Source of the DNA: Cryptomeria japonica
Taxonomy: Eukaryota; Streptophyta; Pinopsida; Cupressales; Cupressaceae
Reading direction: 5' to 3'
DNA: 64,000 bases
Assembly: GCF_030272615.1 (NCBI RefSeq)
Contig: NC_081413.1
Coordinates: forward strand, 165,598,580-165,662,579
The position numbers were made by a program, and so were the translations under genes. Below, in pieces: positions 24,522 through 36,959 of this stretch (positions within the stretch are counted from its first letter, which is position 1; each line of letters opens with the position of its first letter). Under the pieces are notes generated by a model. The model did not search any database, was not told the origin of the DNA, and saw only the letters and a program-made list of their open reading frames with translations.

Positions 24522-27500
24522 AGTGTAGGGGAAAAAGTGAGACTAAGTATGGAAACCCTAATCTCACTCTCATACACACTCACGGAATACGAAAGAGCCT
24601 AGGGAGCTGACACACTTCGAGCTACTTCTTGTGTGGAAGAGAGAGTCAAGGATCACCTCTTAGTTTTTCTATTCCTTTGTTGTAAATGAGAGAGAGGAAT
24701 GATTAAAAAATGCAATCTAACCAAGGATGCAAGTAAGCAAGAAAACCCTAACCTGGAAATGCAGATGAAAGGATAATTGATATACTACTGAAAAGTACAA
24801 ATTAGGATGAAAAATAAGAGGTCCACTTAAGTCTAAAATCTAAGCAAAAATTTATGGGACCAGGATGCCACGCCACTGTCCTGATTCTGCAAGTATGGAG
24901 CTGCAACTGATAGGATAAGTTTTGAAGCCTCCAAGATCCTGTTTTGCCAAATTTTGCTGACAGAGGGAAGGGCCAGGGCACCAAGCCCCCATCCTTATGT
25001 TTTTTGATGAAATGTGCACCCAAAAATTATCTTTGTGTGCTCCTTCGGTCTCACAACTTTCAATGATGCTCAGGTCTGAACCTCTATCTGAAGCTGCCAA
25101 AATAGTGTTTTGGGTGGCTATAGAGGGTTTTGCCTTAGTCAAACCCCTATATTGAGGATTTACACCTCCAAAAGTAGTTGATAATGTACTGAAACTGTGT
25201 TTGCAAGAGCTGTGTGTATGTGCAAGATCCTAAAATGAAAGAAAACAATCTAGAACAACCTTAAAGATTAGACCCTAATTGCTTATAATTGACAAATTAA
25301 AAGCTCTAAATCTATGATGCAAAGTGATCTAAAGAATGAATATGAAACAAAATAAATCTCCTACAAAGACATGAAAACAACATGAAACCATACCCAACCC
25401 CAAGGGAGAGGTACAAGCCAATCTTCAGTCGGTGATCTCCTATTATTCTCCTACATCTTCAAAAGCCCCCAATTGATGAAATGATGATTGATGAATGTTT
25501 GATGGATGAATATTGAATATTGTTGAAGACTTCAAAGATCTTCTCTTTCTCTACAAAGAAGGATCTTTATGCTCCAAAAACCTTCTCTTCAATTCTTAGA
25601 AGAAGACCCTTTCAAATGAAGAAAGAGAGCTCTTAAGTATGAAACCCTAGATCTTAATTTCATGTTTAGGCCGGCCTAGAATTTGAATTTCCTACCAATC
25701 TTTTGGGTTTAAGAATTATTATATCATAGGATTATGCTCCCAAAATTTTGGGAAAAAAGTCGAGGACCATGTGCATTCCCGCCACGATCCGACCAACTTT
25801 TCACCAAATTTTTGAGGCTGTTAGATATGATGATATTAGAGCGAATATTTCGAGATGTTTTGATATGCAAGATCGGGCCTAAAAGATCAAAATAGGACAT
25901 AATTAGGGTTTATGATTAAATGATTTATTGGAGGAATAAAATGGAAAGCGGAATGCTTAGGGTAAAGGGCCCAACTTTATAACATGTAAAGTGATGAAAC
26001 ATGACTTTAGATTTATTTAAATTTGTAGACGTCTAAAATGGTCAATGCTTGCAGAATCATACCTTTACATTTGTGCATTGCCTTATTTTAGGGTTTTTGC
26101 GTCGCATTGACATTTCTCCTATGTCACGCACTTGGTCTTTATCATTTGCGAGCATCGAGTTCTTCTTCTGCATTCTTCATTTATCTCACTCTCAAATTTG
26201 GTCTTGTCGATAACAATATTTGTCATGATTTTGGTCAGTCTTATCTTGTCGCATCAATGTGCGTATTCATTTGTCATTATTTTGGACATTGTCAATCCTA
26301 ATTAGGGTTTTGCCCTCCTATCGATCTTGTCATCTTGCGATCGATTTGTCATTGATCGTTGTCATTTTCAATCTTGTCATCTGGTGATCAATTTGTCATC
26401 GATCATTGTTCTCTTTGTCAATTTTGTCATTTTGCGATCGGTTTGTCATCGATCGTCATCTTTCTCAATTGTGTCAATTTGGATCAATTAGTCATTGTTC
26501 CTCGTCAATTGGCGCATTCATCAATCAAATCATTTATCAAGTCAGAATCATGATCGAATCGAATCGACGTCAATTATCTTTTGTCAGGACCTAATTGTCA
26601 TTCTTGCATTTTCTAATTCATCTTTTAGGGTTTCATGATTTTATTCATTTAACCCTGTTTGACATTTCCCCCTCTAGGATTAATAAATTATTTATTTATC
26701 CTAGGTCTTCGTGTCACAATTAAATGTTTAATTTAATTGGCTAACTAATTATTCCTCTTTTTGTGAATTAATTAATAAATGACAAATTATTAATTGATTT
26801 ACCTAATTTCTCCTAATTTCCTAATTTTTCATCAATTTCTAAATTCCCTCTTTGTGAATTAATTAATAAATGAAAAATTATTAATTAATTCACTAAATTC
26901 CTATTTTCCAATTTTCTAATTTTCCTAATTTCTAATTCAATTTCCTCCTATTTTTGTAAATTAATTAATGAATGAGAAATTATTAATTAATTTTACCTAA
27001 TTGCATAATTTCCAAGTCATTATTTCCAACTTAATTTTCTAATTTCTCCTAAATTCCTAAATGTCTATTTCTATTTCAAATTCTTGTCATAAATCCTTGC
27101 ATAGCAATTTGTCATAAATTGTCATAAGTCCTTGCATAGCAATTTGTCATACACATGTCATAATTTTGCTATTCTTGATTTGAATTTCCATTCGAATCAT
27201 TTTCATGCTAATCTTGTCTTTTCTCCAATTTATCTATAAATTGGATGAATTTCTTCAATCAAGACTAATCACTTTGTCGAATCAATCACGCTTTGAGTAT
27301 TCTTGCGCTTCTATCTTGTCTACTTGCTTTCATCTCATGTGTATGTACTTGTAGGTGAGATCCACAAACAAATTTATTTGAAGAAGAAAGAAGGACAATG
27401 GAGCCGCATGAAGGAGATATTCAGATCTACATTTGGTTTGCTTAGTTTTTAATCTTGAATGTTTTGCTTTCATGTCTCTATTGGATGTAATTAGGATTGA

Positions 27501-27702
27501 TCATTGCATTTAAGCTTTTGTGATTGAGCTATGACTAATATTGAATTGCTTGTGATGATTTCCAATTTCCTATGCTACAAAATTAATTAATTAAATGCTT
27601 AAAGGGATTAGAAATGCAAGATGCAAGACACACTGAGGCGGGTGCTAACCTAAGTGTAAAATTGTACCACCCTAGAAAAGGTGTACAATTTACGACACTA
27701 CA
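24522..27702 (-). repeat. 3' LTR of element F, interrupted by solo LTR H
   Basis: Minus strand TGTAGTGTCGTAAATTG...CCCCTACACT. It matches solo LTR G end to end once H (26024-27579) is removed, about 1.62 kb. The terminal CA has become CT. Confidence 0.9.
26024..27579 (+). mobile_element. Solo LTR H in F's 3' LTR
   Basis: TGTAGACGTCTAAAATGG...TATGCTACA with perfect TSD AAATT (26019-26023, 27580-27584). The interrupted F LTR resumes exactly after it. Contains two internal repeat arrays: GTCAT/GATCGATTTGTCAT units (about 26310-26520) and AATTAATTAATRAATGA units (about 26700-27000). No coding capacity. Confidence 0.9.
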
Positions 27703-27717
27703 TTTATCCCCCACTTT
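27703..27717 (-). other. Polypurine tract of element F
   Basis: Minus strand AAAGTGGGGGATAAA abutting the 3' LTR start. Confidence 0.8.
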
Positions 27718-28297
27718 AGTGATCATATGAGCCTACGTGCATATGCAAGCTAAACTACAGAAAAAGTAAACATCATTTGAAAAAGGGTATATCCATAAGT
27801 TGTTGGGCGAAGCCCCAGTGGTATCTATAGTACACAATTAGAAACCAAGCCCTACAAAACCATATGTTAGATCATAAAATAACCTAATACTTACTAATGA
27901 AGGTGATAAAATTAGTGGGTAGCTATATGCCCCATGTTTTAGCTTGCTAATTAATGAGATGAAACAGGGTATCATATTTACCACAACGAATTGTGATAAA
28001 TATTTTGTAGAAGAAATTTTACAACAAGAATTTATTATTCATCCAAGAAAGTTATGGAACTAATGTGGAGTGAGAGAGAAAACTCACGATTCCAATGCCA
28101 CCGACGGTGCGAGAATCAGAGCTCCCTAGCTCAAGATATGAGAGATTGAAGGAAAAGTGCAGAAATTAGGGTTTTTTACTTAAAATCTTAAAATGAAAAA
28201 AAGTTCATAACTCATAAATATGAAAGTGACACCTTCATTTGTGACTTTTTGACTTTTTGGCACTATTCACTACAGAGGAGCCCACCTATTAGCCAGA

Positions 28298-30820
28298 ATG
28301 CCTCGACGCCAACCTAAGAGACCTGCACGGATGGAGATCTTGCACCAGTCCGTACTCGTTGACTGACAACTCGATGAGGTGAGTTGACCTTCCATTGACT
28401 CCCTTTTGAATTTTTTCATGCTTTCAGTGATTTTAAGATTTTTATGTCATCGTCGAAACCAGGTCTGTGCCCCCTTGTTCGGACACCTTGGGGTCTTAGG
28501 GCGCCCTGGCCTTCGTAGGGCGCCCTGGTCCAAAGGGGGTGCCCTTGTCCTCCTAGGACGCCCTGGTCCCACGTGGGATTCCTAGTCCCAGTAGGGTGCC
28601 CCAGTCGACTCAAGGCGCCATGGTTCCTATCTGAGGTGACTAGTGGTGACATAGGTTCAAGCGATTGAATGTCGAAATAGATAAAATGAATGTTTTGATT
28701 AGATGATAACGATGATGATCGATTACTGATGATAGAATTTTTTCCTTTTACAGACATTGTCGTACATCCATGAGCATACTGTTGGGCTCACATTCTAAAG
28801 CCTTTAGGAACAGATCTCAAGACTGACACTGGGGGAGAGGGAGTTGTTGTGCACGGTGGGCTTGTGGTATGTGATGACTATGTTGGCCATCAAATTTCAT
28901 TTTACGATTCTTATGGCATTGATGGAGAGGTGGAATGCAAATACCTTGACATTTTTGTTGACTATGGGGGAGATGACGGTCACCCTTGAGGATGTATACC
29001 ACATCTTGCCCCTTCCTATTAGGGGGGAGACCGTGAGATATTGATCTGACCCTACTGAGGAGGATTATAGAAGAGAGAAAGTATATGTTGTGGGGAGAGT
29101 GATGCTCAATGAGATGAGGGGTCATATCATGGTCAATTGGATCCTACACCCGCTCGACGAGGTTGCATTACTGAGGTGACTCATGATTGCTACAATCACA
29201 TTGGTCATGTTCCCTAATGGGCATGACACACACATGCACGGAGGCGTCATGTACACTATCTGAGTGATGGAGGGTATACTCTTGGGGTCAAAGCATTCTT
29301 GCACATCTCTATCATGACCTTGGGGAGTATGTATTTGGATAGGAATCCAGCCTAATGGCATGCACACTACTACAGGTGTGGATTTTTTAGCACATTACAT
29401 GTGCTAGGCCCGTTGGAGTACCTATAGATTTAGTCCCAGAGAATCCTAGCATATTTTCTTATCCACTTATCCTTGAGTGGCGATTTGGCAATCTCCAGCA
29501 TTGGAGATTGAGCTTAGACAGATTGACAATAGGCAGAGTCATATGGAGACCCTACCTTAGGATGTACATGTGGGCAGGGATACACAAGTCATTGTTCTAC
29601 ATGTAGAGGAACCATCTACTAGAGGGATGGTACAACCATAGATTCATCCCCTTCTACTTCAACCAAGTCCGTTAGAATTTAGGGTTCAAGTAGTATGTTC
29701 CTACTGATGTGTCTATGTACATATGTTATTCTTGTGTGATAATGAGCCCCAGAAACATTCCCAGGCCCACTAGTGATGAGATCGACATCATAGATTCAGA
29801 CGAGTCAAATAAAGACATTTTGACAGACTATAGAGACGATGTGGGCTCACACTGATGGTTCATTACATGGTGGGGGAGGACACATCCTGGAGCTATCTTC
29901 CCAGTAGACTTCCCTAGAGGGAACCTCAGACCATGGAGACAGATGGGTGACGGAGAAGGACCCAATAAATCTTAGGAGGGTTGCGATGATCAGGCTGACG
30001 ATGTAGGAGAGTAGGAGGCAGGTGGAGAAGGAGATGATCCTAATATTGGAGAGGGAGGTCAAGATGGAGATGAGGATGAGGAGGATGAGGAGGATGAGGA
30101 GGACAAGGATGAGGAGGACAAGGAGGACGAGGATGAGGAGGACAATGAATCAGATGCAATTCCTCATCACTTTGGGGATGAAACCATATCACTAGATCCA
30201 TTGAGCATCCCATCTTAGGCAGAGAGGGACCGTATGAGGGGTCCCGATTCTAGTCCCCATTGGCCCATGCCCACCGTACAAAGACAGTAAGAGTGTAGAG
30301 AGCCTAGCAAGTCCCAATTTCAGGCGGTCTCTTTCCACAATCCCTACTGGCGGGAGGGAGAACCAAGTAAGTTTTTTAATTTATGTATCTTTTTAGCTTA
30401 GATTTGATGGTATCAAATGTTATTGATGAAAATCCCTCCCCCTTCCCTACAGCTCTTGTCCATGAGTGGCACTCTCTCATTGAGAACGTAGTGACAAATC
30501 TCATCATGACCATACACATTCCTAGTTCCTCACAAATAGTGCATAGATCACAGAGGAGTGTAGGAAACCATGAGGATCTATTCACCCCTCTTCGGCTAGA
30601 GATGGAGGTCCTGCGAGAGAGATTACAGTGGATAGAGGTGATCTAGCAGTGTTGCAAATAGAGGCATCCACATATCGTGGGATTATAATGGAGAGGGATT
30701 GTAGGAGCTCCTCCCAGTCTGTATCGCGATACACACCCATGGGCCCACCTCCACGGTCGGATCAAGAGGTGGCATCTAGACACCATCCTCCAGCTACTAG
30801 TCTTGAGGATAGGAGATGAC
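28298..30820 (+). pseudogene. Plant mobile domain (PMD)-like gene, antisense inside element F, broken
   Basis: Exon 1 (28298-28378) starts MPRRQPKRPARMEILHQ. A GTGAGT donor at 28379 and a polypyrimidine-CAG acceptor ending 28753 define an intron, and both exons are phase 0. Exon 2 reads LTLGERELLCTVGLWYVMT, ALMERWNANT and MTVTLEDVYHILPLPIRGE, a close match to what I know of PMD proteins, then an Asp/Glu-rich tail. A second intron (GTAAGT at 30367, CTACAG ending about 30451) leads to a coiled-coil end (LEMEVLRERLQW) and DRR-stop near 30819. Stops in exon 1 and exon 2 and a shift near 30630 make it a pseudogene. Its orientation opposes the element. Confidence 0.75.
30067..30150 (+). repeat. GAGGAT/GAGGAC repeat coding Asp/Glu run
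   Basis: Imperfect repeats of GATGAGGAG and GAGGACAAG give an acidic tract in the PMD-like frame. It could expand by slippage. Confidence 0.85.
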
Positions 30821-31409
30821 CCTACTATGTCATAAGACATTTTTGTTGATGTATATTTTATGGCAGTCATGGATATGTATTTATTTATGCTCATGTTATA
30901 TCTCAAACATGTTATTTTAATACTTAAACAATGTATGCATTTCTTTAGATTAAAATTAACACATTTGTTGATGAACATGTATGTCTAATTTAATTTCCAT
31001 GTGATTGATTTCTCAATACTTCATGATTAAATTGATACATGTGTGATTTTAATTAATTAACTGAGTATTTAATTGAATGTTACTTTGTTGATGTAGAAGA
31101 GAAATGTTTTAAGCTTAAGAACTATATGACTAATGTGATTTAATTAACTCTAATTAAACACAACATGATATAATCCTACTTAACACATAATAAATTGTAT
31201 AATATGCAAGCACATATAAAATGTAAATCTATTATAATTTACATAAATGAATCCTAGACAAACAATAAAGTAAAGAAACATGCTTGTCAAGAATGAAGTA
31301 ATGTAGACTAAACAATATAACATCATTTAATCTCACCTAATTTGAAGAAGATATGCTAACATATTATCCAATTTTGAAGAAAGAAAAGAGACCAAGAGAG
31401 ACAAAGACT

Positions 31410-31417
<8 letters not shown>

Positions 31418-31456
<39 letters not shown>
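31418..31456. repeat. (GA)n microsatellite
   Basis: About 18 GA units just beyond the stop of F's polyprotein. Confidence 0.95.
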
Positions 31457-31457
<1 letters not shown>

Positions 31458-31459
<2 letters not shown>

Positions 31460-32490
31460 ACTAGGCATAGTATCTCCGAAGGTGCATGACATTTATAGGT
31501 TCCTTGAGAGGTGTACCTTCCACATCTGCTATCTTGTAAGCACCCGATCCATAGACCTTGACAATGATGTACGGTCCAAGCCAATTAGGGCTGAATTTTT
31601 CTTTCTCCTCAGGTAAAGCATTCACGTTACGATTATTCTCATAAAGCACTAGATCACCTACCGAGAAGGAACATTGAATAACTTTATCATTGTAACTCCT
31701 TTGAAAAGTTTTATTATATGCTTGAATATGCTCGAGAGCGTTTATATGTAGTTTATCAAGCATTTTGAGTTGTTGAAGTCTTTGTTCTCTATAAGAATCA
31801 TCATCCATTATACCCCTAAGAGAAACTCTCAAAGAAGGAATTTATAACTCCAAAGGTATAATGGCATTAGCGCCATAAACAAGATTATAAGGAGAACAAC
31901 CCATAGCAACATGTACACTTTTCTGATAGGCCCAAAGAGCGTAGGTTAATTGAGTATGCCAATCCTTACCATGCTTGTTTACCATCTTTCAAAGAATCTA
32001 TTCAATTATCCTATTAGAAGACTCAGCTTGACCATTTGATTGAGGGTAATAAGGTGTAGAAAATTTATGTTGAATATGATATTTCTCGAGATACTTCTTC
32101 ACACCCTTATTTTTAAATTGCGTTCCATTATCCAAAACTAGGGAAGAAGGTATTCCAAATTGGGAAATAATGTTTTCCAAAATGAATTGACAAATTACTT
32201 CAGCGGTGGTGGATTGAGGAGGAACAGCTTCCACCCACTTCATAAAGTAATTGGTTGCAGTTATGATGAAGGTATGTCCTTGAGACGAAGGAGGAGATAT
32301 TTTACCGATAAGATCCAAACCCCATGTAGAAAAGGGCCAAGATGCTACTTGAGATCGAAGTTCTTGGGCAGGGGCATGGATCAACTTGCTATGTTTCCGA
32401 CACTGATGACATTTCTTAACAAACACGAAGGGATCCTTTTCCATGGTCTACCAATAATATCCCATTCGGAGAAACCTCTAAACTAAGGAT
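31458..32490 (-). pseudogene. Element F integrase remnant
   Basis: Read leftward: FVKKCHQCRKHSKL (zinc-binding Cys pair), SWPFSTWGLDLIGK, ITATNYFMKWVEAVP, FGIPSSLVLDNGTQF, YYPQSNGQAESSNRII (32444-31998). Then, after broken sequence, comes a C-terminal domain with SYNDKV, FSVGDLVLYEN, LGPYIIVKVYGSGAYKI and EPINVMHLRRYYA. The residue at the first catalytic position is Asn (TNYF, family usually DYF); the second Asp (LDNGTQF) and Glu (QAE) are present. No chromodomain, as expected for Tat. Confidence 0.87.
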
Positions 32491-33959
32491 CTACCCCCAA
32501 AATGCCCCCCACAAGCACTTGAATGTGTTTCCTAATGGTCAATAGGGATTTCGGATTTGTTGAGACAACAGAGGAGAAGACCATTATAACATCTCTTATA
32601 AATAACATTAGAAAGGATAATGTATCTAGAGGCCAACTTGTGAATCCTAGCCCTATTATTCTTGTTCAGAGAGTCGGTAAAGTTACCATCACTTAAATAT
32701 CTCATGATATGCGAGTACCATTCGTCAGAATCTATAATGCAACAATATGCCACATCACTAGGATTATCAACAATGGTTGGGGTAGTGAGGTTGTGAATAG
32801 TGAATTTAAGATCTACCAAGGGATCCTCTGAAAATACAATAGAGGCTACACATGTCATTGCATCAGCATGTCGATTATCTTTTCGAGGAACAAGCTCCAT
32901 GGTCTAATAATCAAATTTATGTAACAAGGATATAGCTAGATCTCTATATTGTGATAAATTGTCTTCCTTTGCTTGATAAACTCTTGTCACTTGTCTTATG
33001 ATTAATTGAGAATATTCATAGATATGTAGATGTTTTAAATTTAATGCTAAGGCTTCTTTAATTCCAGCTATAAGAGCCTCATACTTACGAATATCGTTGG
33101 TACATAAGAAATTGAGACGATATGATAAACGGATAGGCTACTTTTTAGGAGAAATCAAAACCACCCCTGGCCCCAATCCTGTATGACACCAAGAGCCATC
33201 AAAGTACAATTCCCAAGTCTCATAAATCTCAATAGAGAAAATTTATTCATCAAGAAAGGACTCTGGATTAGGTAGCAAGAAGGGTGAAGGACCCTCAACT
33301 AAGTGGTCAGTCAATGCTTGACCCTTTATTGCCTTCTACGAGACAAACTTAAGGTCAAACTCGATCAACATCATAACCCACTTAGCTAAGCGTCTGGAAA
33401 GATCATTTTTAGAGAAAAGATGCTTAAAGTGATCAAATTTAATGATAACATGGACTTTAACATTCAAAAGGTAATGCCTTAACTTTTGAGTTGCAAAGAC
33501 CAAAGCAAGGCACTGCCTTTCTATCGCAGAATATCAAACTTTGTAATCAAGTAGACTACGACATATAATAAACCAGGCATTCTCTGCTATCCTTATCATG
33601 TTGTGCCAACAAGGTTGCAAGAGCATGAAGGGAAGAAGTTGTGTATAACTGAAAAGGCTTAGTAGGATCAGTAGGTCAAAGAATAGGAGGTTGGCCAAAT
33701 AGGATTTTAGGTCTTCAAATTCTTAACTACAATCCTCAGTCCATTGGAAAATGGTATTATTTTTAAGCAATTGAGTAAAAGAAAAGGTATGATCCTACAA
33801 ATGGCCTGGATCTTTCCTTGCAAACTTTTTAGTTGGGAGACATTCTTAGGAGGTGGCATGTTAACAATAGCATCTATTTTATTTGTATCCACCTCAATTC
33901 CATGATGTGAAACTATGAACCCTAATAATTTCCCACTATCCACACCAAACACATATTTT
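32491..33959 (-). pseudogene. Element F RNase H and second RNase H remnants
   Basis: After RT the minus strand reads SHHGIEVDTNKIDAI and PPPKNVSQLKSLQGKI (thumb/connection, 33952-33707). A degraded first RNase H follows (about 33700-33350), then a second RNase H-like segment: LYFDGSWCHTGLGPG (about 33210), YEALIAGIKEALAL, MELVPRKDNRHADA (32900). Two RNase H domains in tandem are a mark of Tat elements. Several stops. Confidence 0.8.
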
Positions 33960-34600
33960 CAAGGATTCAAGCGCATGTTATACTTACAAATTCTCTCAAA
34001 GTTTTGCCGAAGGATCTTAATATGATCTATACAAAGAATGGATTTGACTAATATATCATCAATGTAATCTTTTAAAGTCTTATGCATATAGTCATGGTAG
34101 ATGAGATTCATAGCACGATGATAGGTTGCACCTATGTTTTCCAATCCAAAAGGCATCATAACCCAACAAAACATGCCCCAAGGGGTGGTGAAAGCAGTTT
34201 TGTATTCATCTTCTGGATTAATGAAGATTTGATTATATCCTGAGAAACCATCCATGAAGGATAATAAGGCATGACCTGCTACAGAATCCACTCATATCGA
34301 TATTCGGGAGAGGAAAATCATCTTCTAAAGAGGCTTTGTTTAGATAATGGAAGTTCGTACACATCCTAATCTTGTTTTTAGACTTAGCCACATCCACAAT
34401 GTTTGAAATCCATGGGGAATAATCGATAGGATGAATTAATCTAGCATCCAATAATTTTTCAATCTTAGCTTTAACAAGTAATACCACTTTAGGGTGAATC
34501 TTTCGAATCTTTTGCTTCACAGGTTTAGCATCAGGAATTAGGACAATGTTGTGAGTGACAATCTTAGGATCTATGTCAGGCATATCAAAGTATATCCAAG
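33960..34600 (-). pseudogene. Element F reverse transcriptase remnant
   Basis: Two overlapping frames: VKAKIEKLLDARLIHPIDYS, WISNIVDVAKSKNKIRMCT, LNKASLEDDFPLPNIDM, then GHALLSFMDGFSGYNQI, TAFTTPWGMFCWVMMPFGL, NIGATYHRAMN and DYIDDILVKS. The catalytic YIDD lies at 34066-34055. A frameshift falls near 34270. Confidence 0.9.
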
Positions 34601-34762
34601 CAAATATTTCAAGAAATTCAAGTAATAACTAAGAATATTGTTTCCCTCTTCTTCGTCAAGACATTTCCCTTTCTTAATGATTTTATCTTCAACATAAGGA
34701 TCTATACTAATATCAATAGTGTCACTTATTAGGAGATTTCTTTGTTGAGGAGTGTCTTTTGA

Positions 34763-36000
34763 CTAAGGAAAATCTTTAACTATCTCATCATTATTTCTTT
34801 CTTTTCCAAAGTAAGCTTCCACATTTAGACAATAGGGAAAGCCAGAGTTGTGGTGATAACGAGGAAGGTTTTCATAAGCTCCTAAGAATTTGGCTAAAGA
34901 ATCATCATTAGGAAAAACATCCAAAGCTAGGACACTAGAAGACTCACGATCAATATGCTCTAGATATTTTAGCGAAAGAGAAGCAGAAATGACATTAACA
35001 CTAATAAATGATCTCTTATAGGCTTTAGTATTTTTAAAAGGATCATAACCAAGCCCAAATGTCATATCATGGAAGTTGTTTTCCAAGGGAACCTTGATCC
35101 CCTATTCTTGAGAACCACATCCATTACCATTATATCTACATCTAGCTAGGATGTGAAAGCTAGTACCATAAAGGTTAGCCATTTATGTGGAAGGAGGATT
35201 TTATAAAGTGAAGGGTCAAAGTCCTTCAAGTCAGAAATGAGAGATGAAGTCTGGGAAGCCGCCACAAAGTTATTACTCAATGGCCCATACAAAGCTAATT
35301 ACACCTTAGGTTATCTAGGGGTAATTATGTATTCCCCTATGAAAGTAGGATTAAAATCAAGGGATCCCAAATCATCTTCTACAAGAAACTTCTCAGGAGA
35401 AAAGGTGTTCTCAGTACTAGAATCAGGATGAGAAGATTCTCTCTGAAGAACCTTAGGTTCACTTGAGCAAGTATTGGGAATCAATTCGAATGTAGGAGAT
35501 AAGTTTGATGAAGTGGTCACATTAGTAGGAGTAGAAGCTTTAGAGGAATTATTCAAGACAATTGGGGAAGAACTAATTGAAGAGGATTTAGAACTTGATG
35601 TTTGTAGACAAGCCAGGAGACTTGTGTCACCTAGCAAGGTATATTTTTTATTGTTGTAAATACATTTTTAATTTGCCTATGCAATATAGAGGGGACAACT
35701 TGCATACTATGAATCCAAGGTCACCCTAACAACAAGTTATACATCAATTCTCTAGACATGACATGGATAGGTGTGGGTAAAGTAATAGGACCTAACTTAA
35801 TGGGCAGGGTAATGATACCTAATGAAGATTTAGCAACATTGTCAAAGCCTTAGATAGTAAGAGAATTGGGATTAATAAGAGATGTATCAACATTTATCTT
35901 ATGTAACAAGTTAATGCTACAAACATTAAGGCCAAAACCACTATACACTAGTTGTGTCTTTATTGCACTATCATTTATAATAACCACAATCATCAAAAGA
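34763..36000 (-). pseudogene. Element F protease and PR-RT linker remnant
   Basis: About 36000-35690: AIKTQLVYSGFGLNVCSINL, SLTI-GFDNVAKSSLG, PTPIHVM, and PWIHSMQVVPSIL, the Tat protease layout. The active-site Asp is replaced (VYSG). 35637-35311 is a Ser/Thr-rich linker, and 35086-34763 (FGLGYDPFKNTKAY...) precedes RT. Stops separate the pieces. Confidence 0.75.
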
Positions 36001-36082
36001 TCATATTGTTGTTGAATTTCACTAGAGGGTATCCCATCTTGTATAAATACAATCTAAGCCTTAGGTGTTGTGATAGAATTAA

Positions 36083-36870
36083 TCAAGTTGAAGAAATTTG
36101 AATCAAATCCCAAAGAGATATCTTGGGAGGAGTAGCTTTAAGTTGTTCAATTGGGTCATAGTCCTTACCAATAGTTTGTGAAATGTGGGGCACTTGAGGA
36201 AGAATAGGTTGAGGATCAAGAAGAGAAGTTGGAATAACCAAAGTAGGATTAGGTTTCCTATTGTTTCTCATATTATAGGTATGGGCAACTGCATTATAAC
36301 TCTCCTTAGTTAGTTTTTTAGCATAGCTATAAGGACTCTTAGTGGGATTCCTTCCTTGAACTGTAAAAATAGGTTGATTAGGAAGAGGTGAATTTGGAGA
36401 AGGACAATCACCTTGGACTACATAAAGAGATTTTCTATGTTCATTCACATTAATCATATTGATTAACCTTTTAGATGCATTATTCTTATTTGAAGGTTTA
36501 GGCAAAGACATAAAGTCATCAAGGGCATCATCCAATAAAGCATGATCATAGTGATAGAAAGGCTTATCTTTGGACTGAAAAGGGGAAATAACTTCATAAA
36601 GGTAATTGTAAAGGTCAGCCATATCCTTAGATTTAGTGGATTTGATAGGAATTTACCCATGAGAGGAATCATTAAAATTATCTTTCTCATCACCACTAAA
36701 TGGCATAGTAACAAGGTTGATTAGTTTTTGGCAAAATGAGGGTTTAGAAGGCTTAGGGTTCAAAAACTCATCTAGAGCTTCATCTAATTCATCTTTAATA
36801 AATTCATAATCAACAAAATTGCATACATCATCAAAAGCATGAACATTTGCAAATAAAAATCTGATATTTT
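36083..36870 (-). pseudogene. Element F gag C-terminal remnant
   Basis: 180-codon open stretch 36622-36083 (DALLDDALDDFMSLPKP..., ending DYDPIEQLKATPPKISLWDL). The last motif is the conserved pre-protease QLKKTPA-IS-W element of Tat polyproteins. The gag core and zinc knuckle expected upstream are missing because the deletion at about 36955 removed them. Confidence 0.7.
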
Positions 36871-36959
36871 GAAATGAGAATTGAAATGAAATTTAAACAC
36901 ACAATGCAAGCAAATAAAGGGAAAACACTTTTTTTCTTGAATTTTTTCTTTTTTTTTTG

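Noticed and set aside
28416-29367. Minus-strand ORFs across the PMD region
   Set aside because: Shadows of the plus-strand exons and intron; composition is driven by the GC-rich intron repeat.
31353-31616. ORF with Arg-Glu run
   Set aside because: Encoded by the GA microsatellite plus the antisense of F's integrase end.
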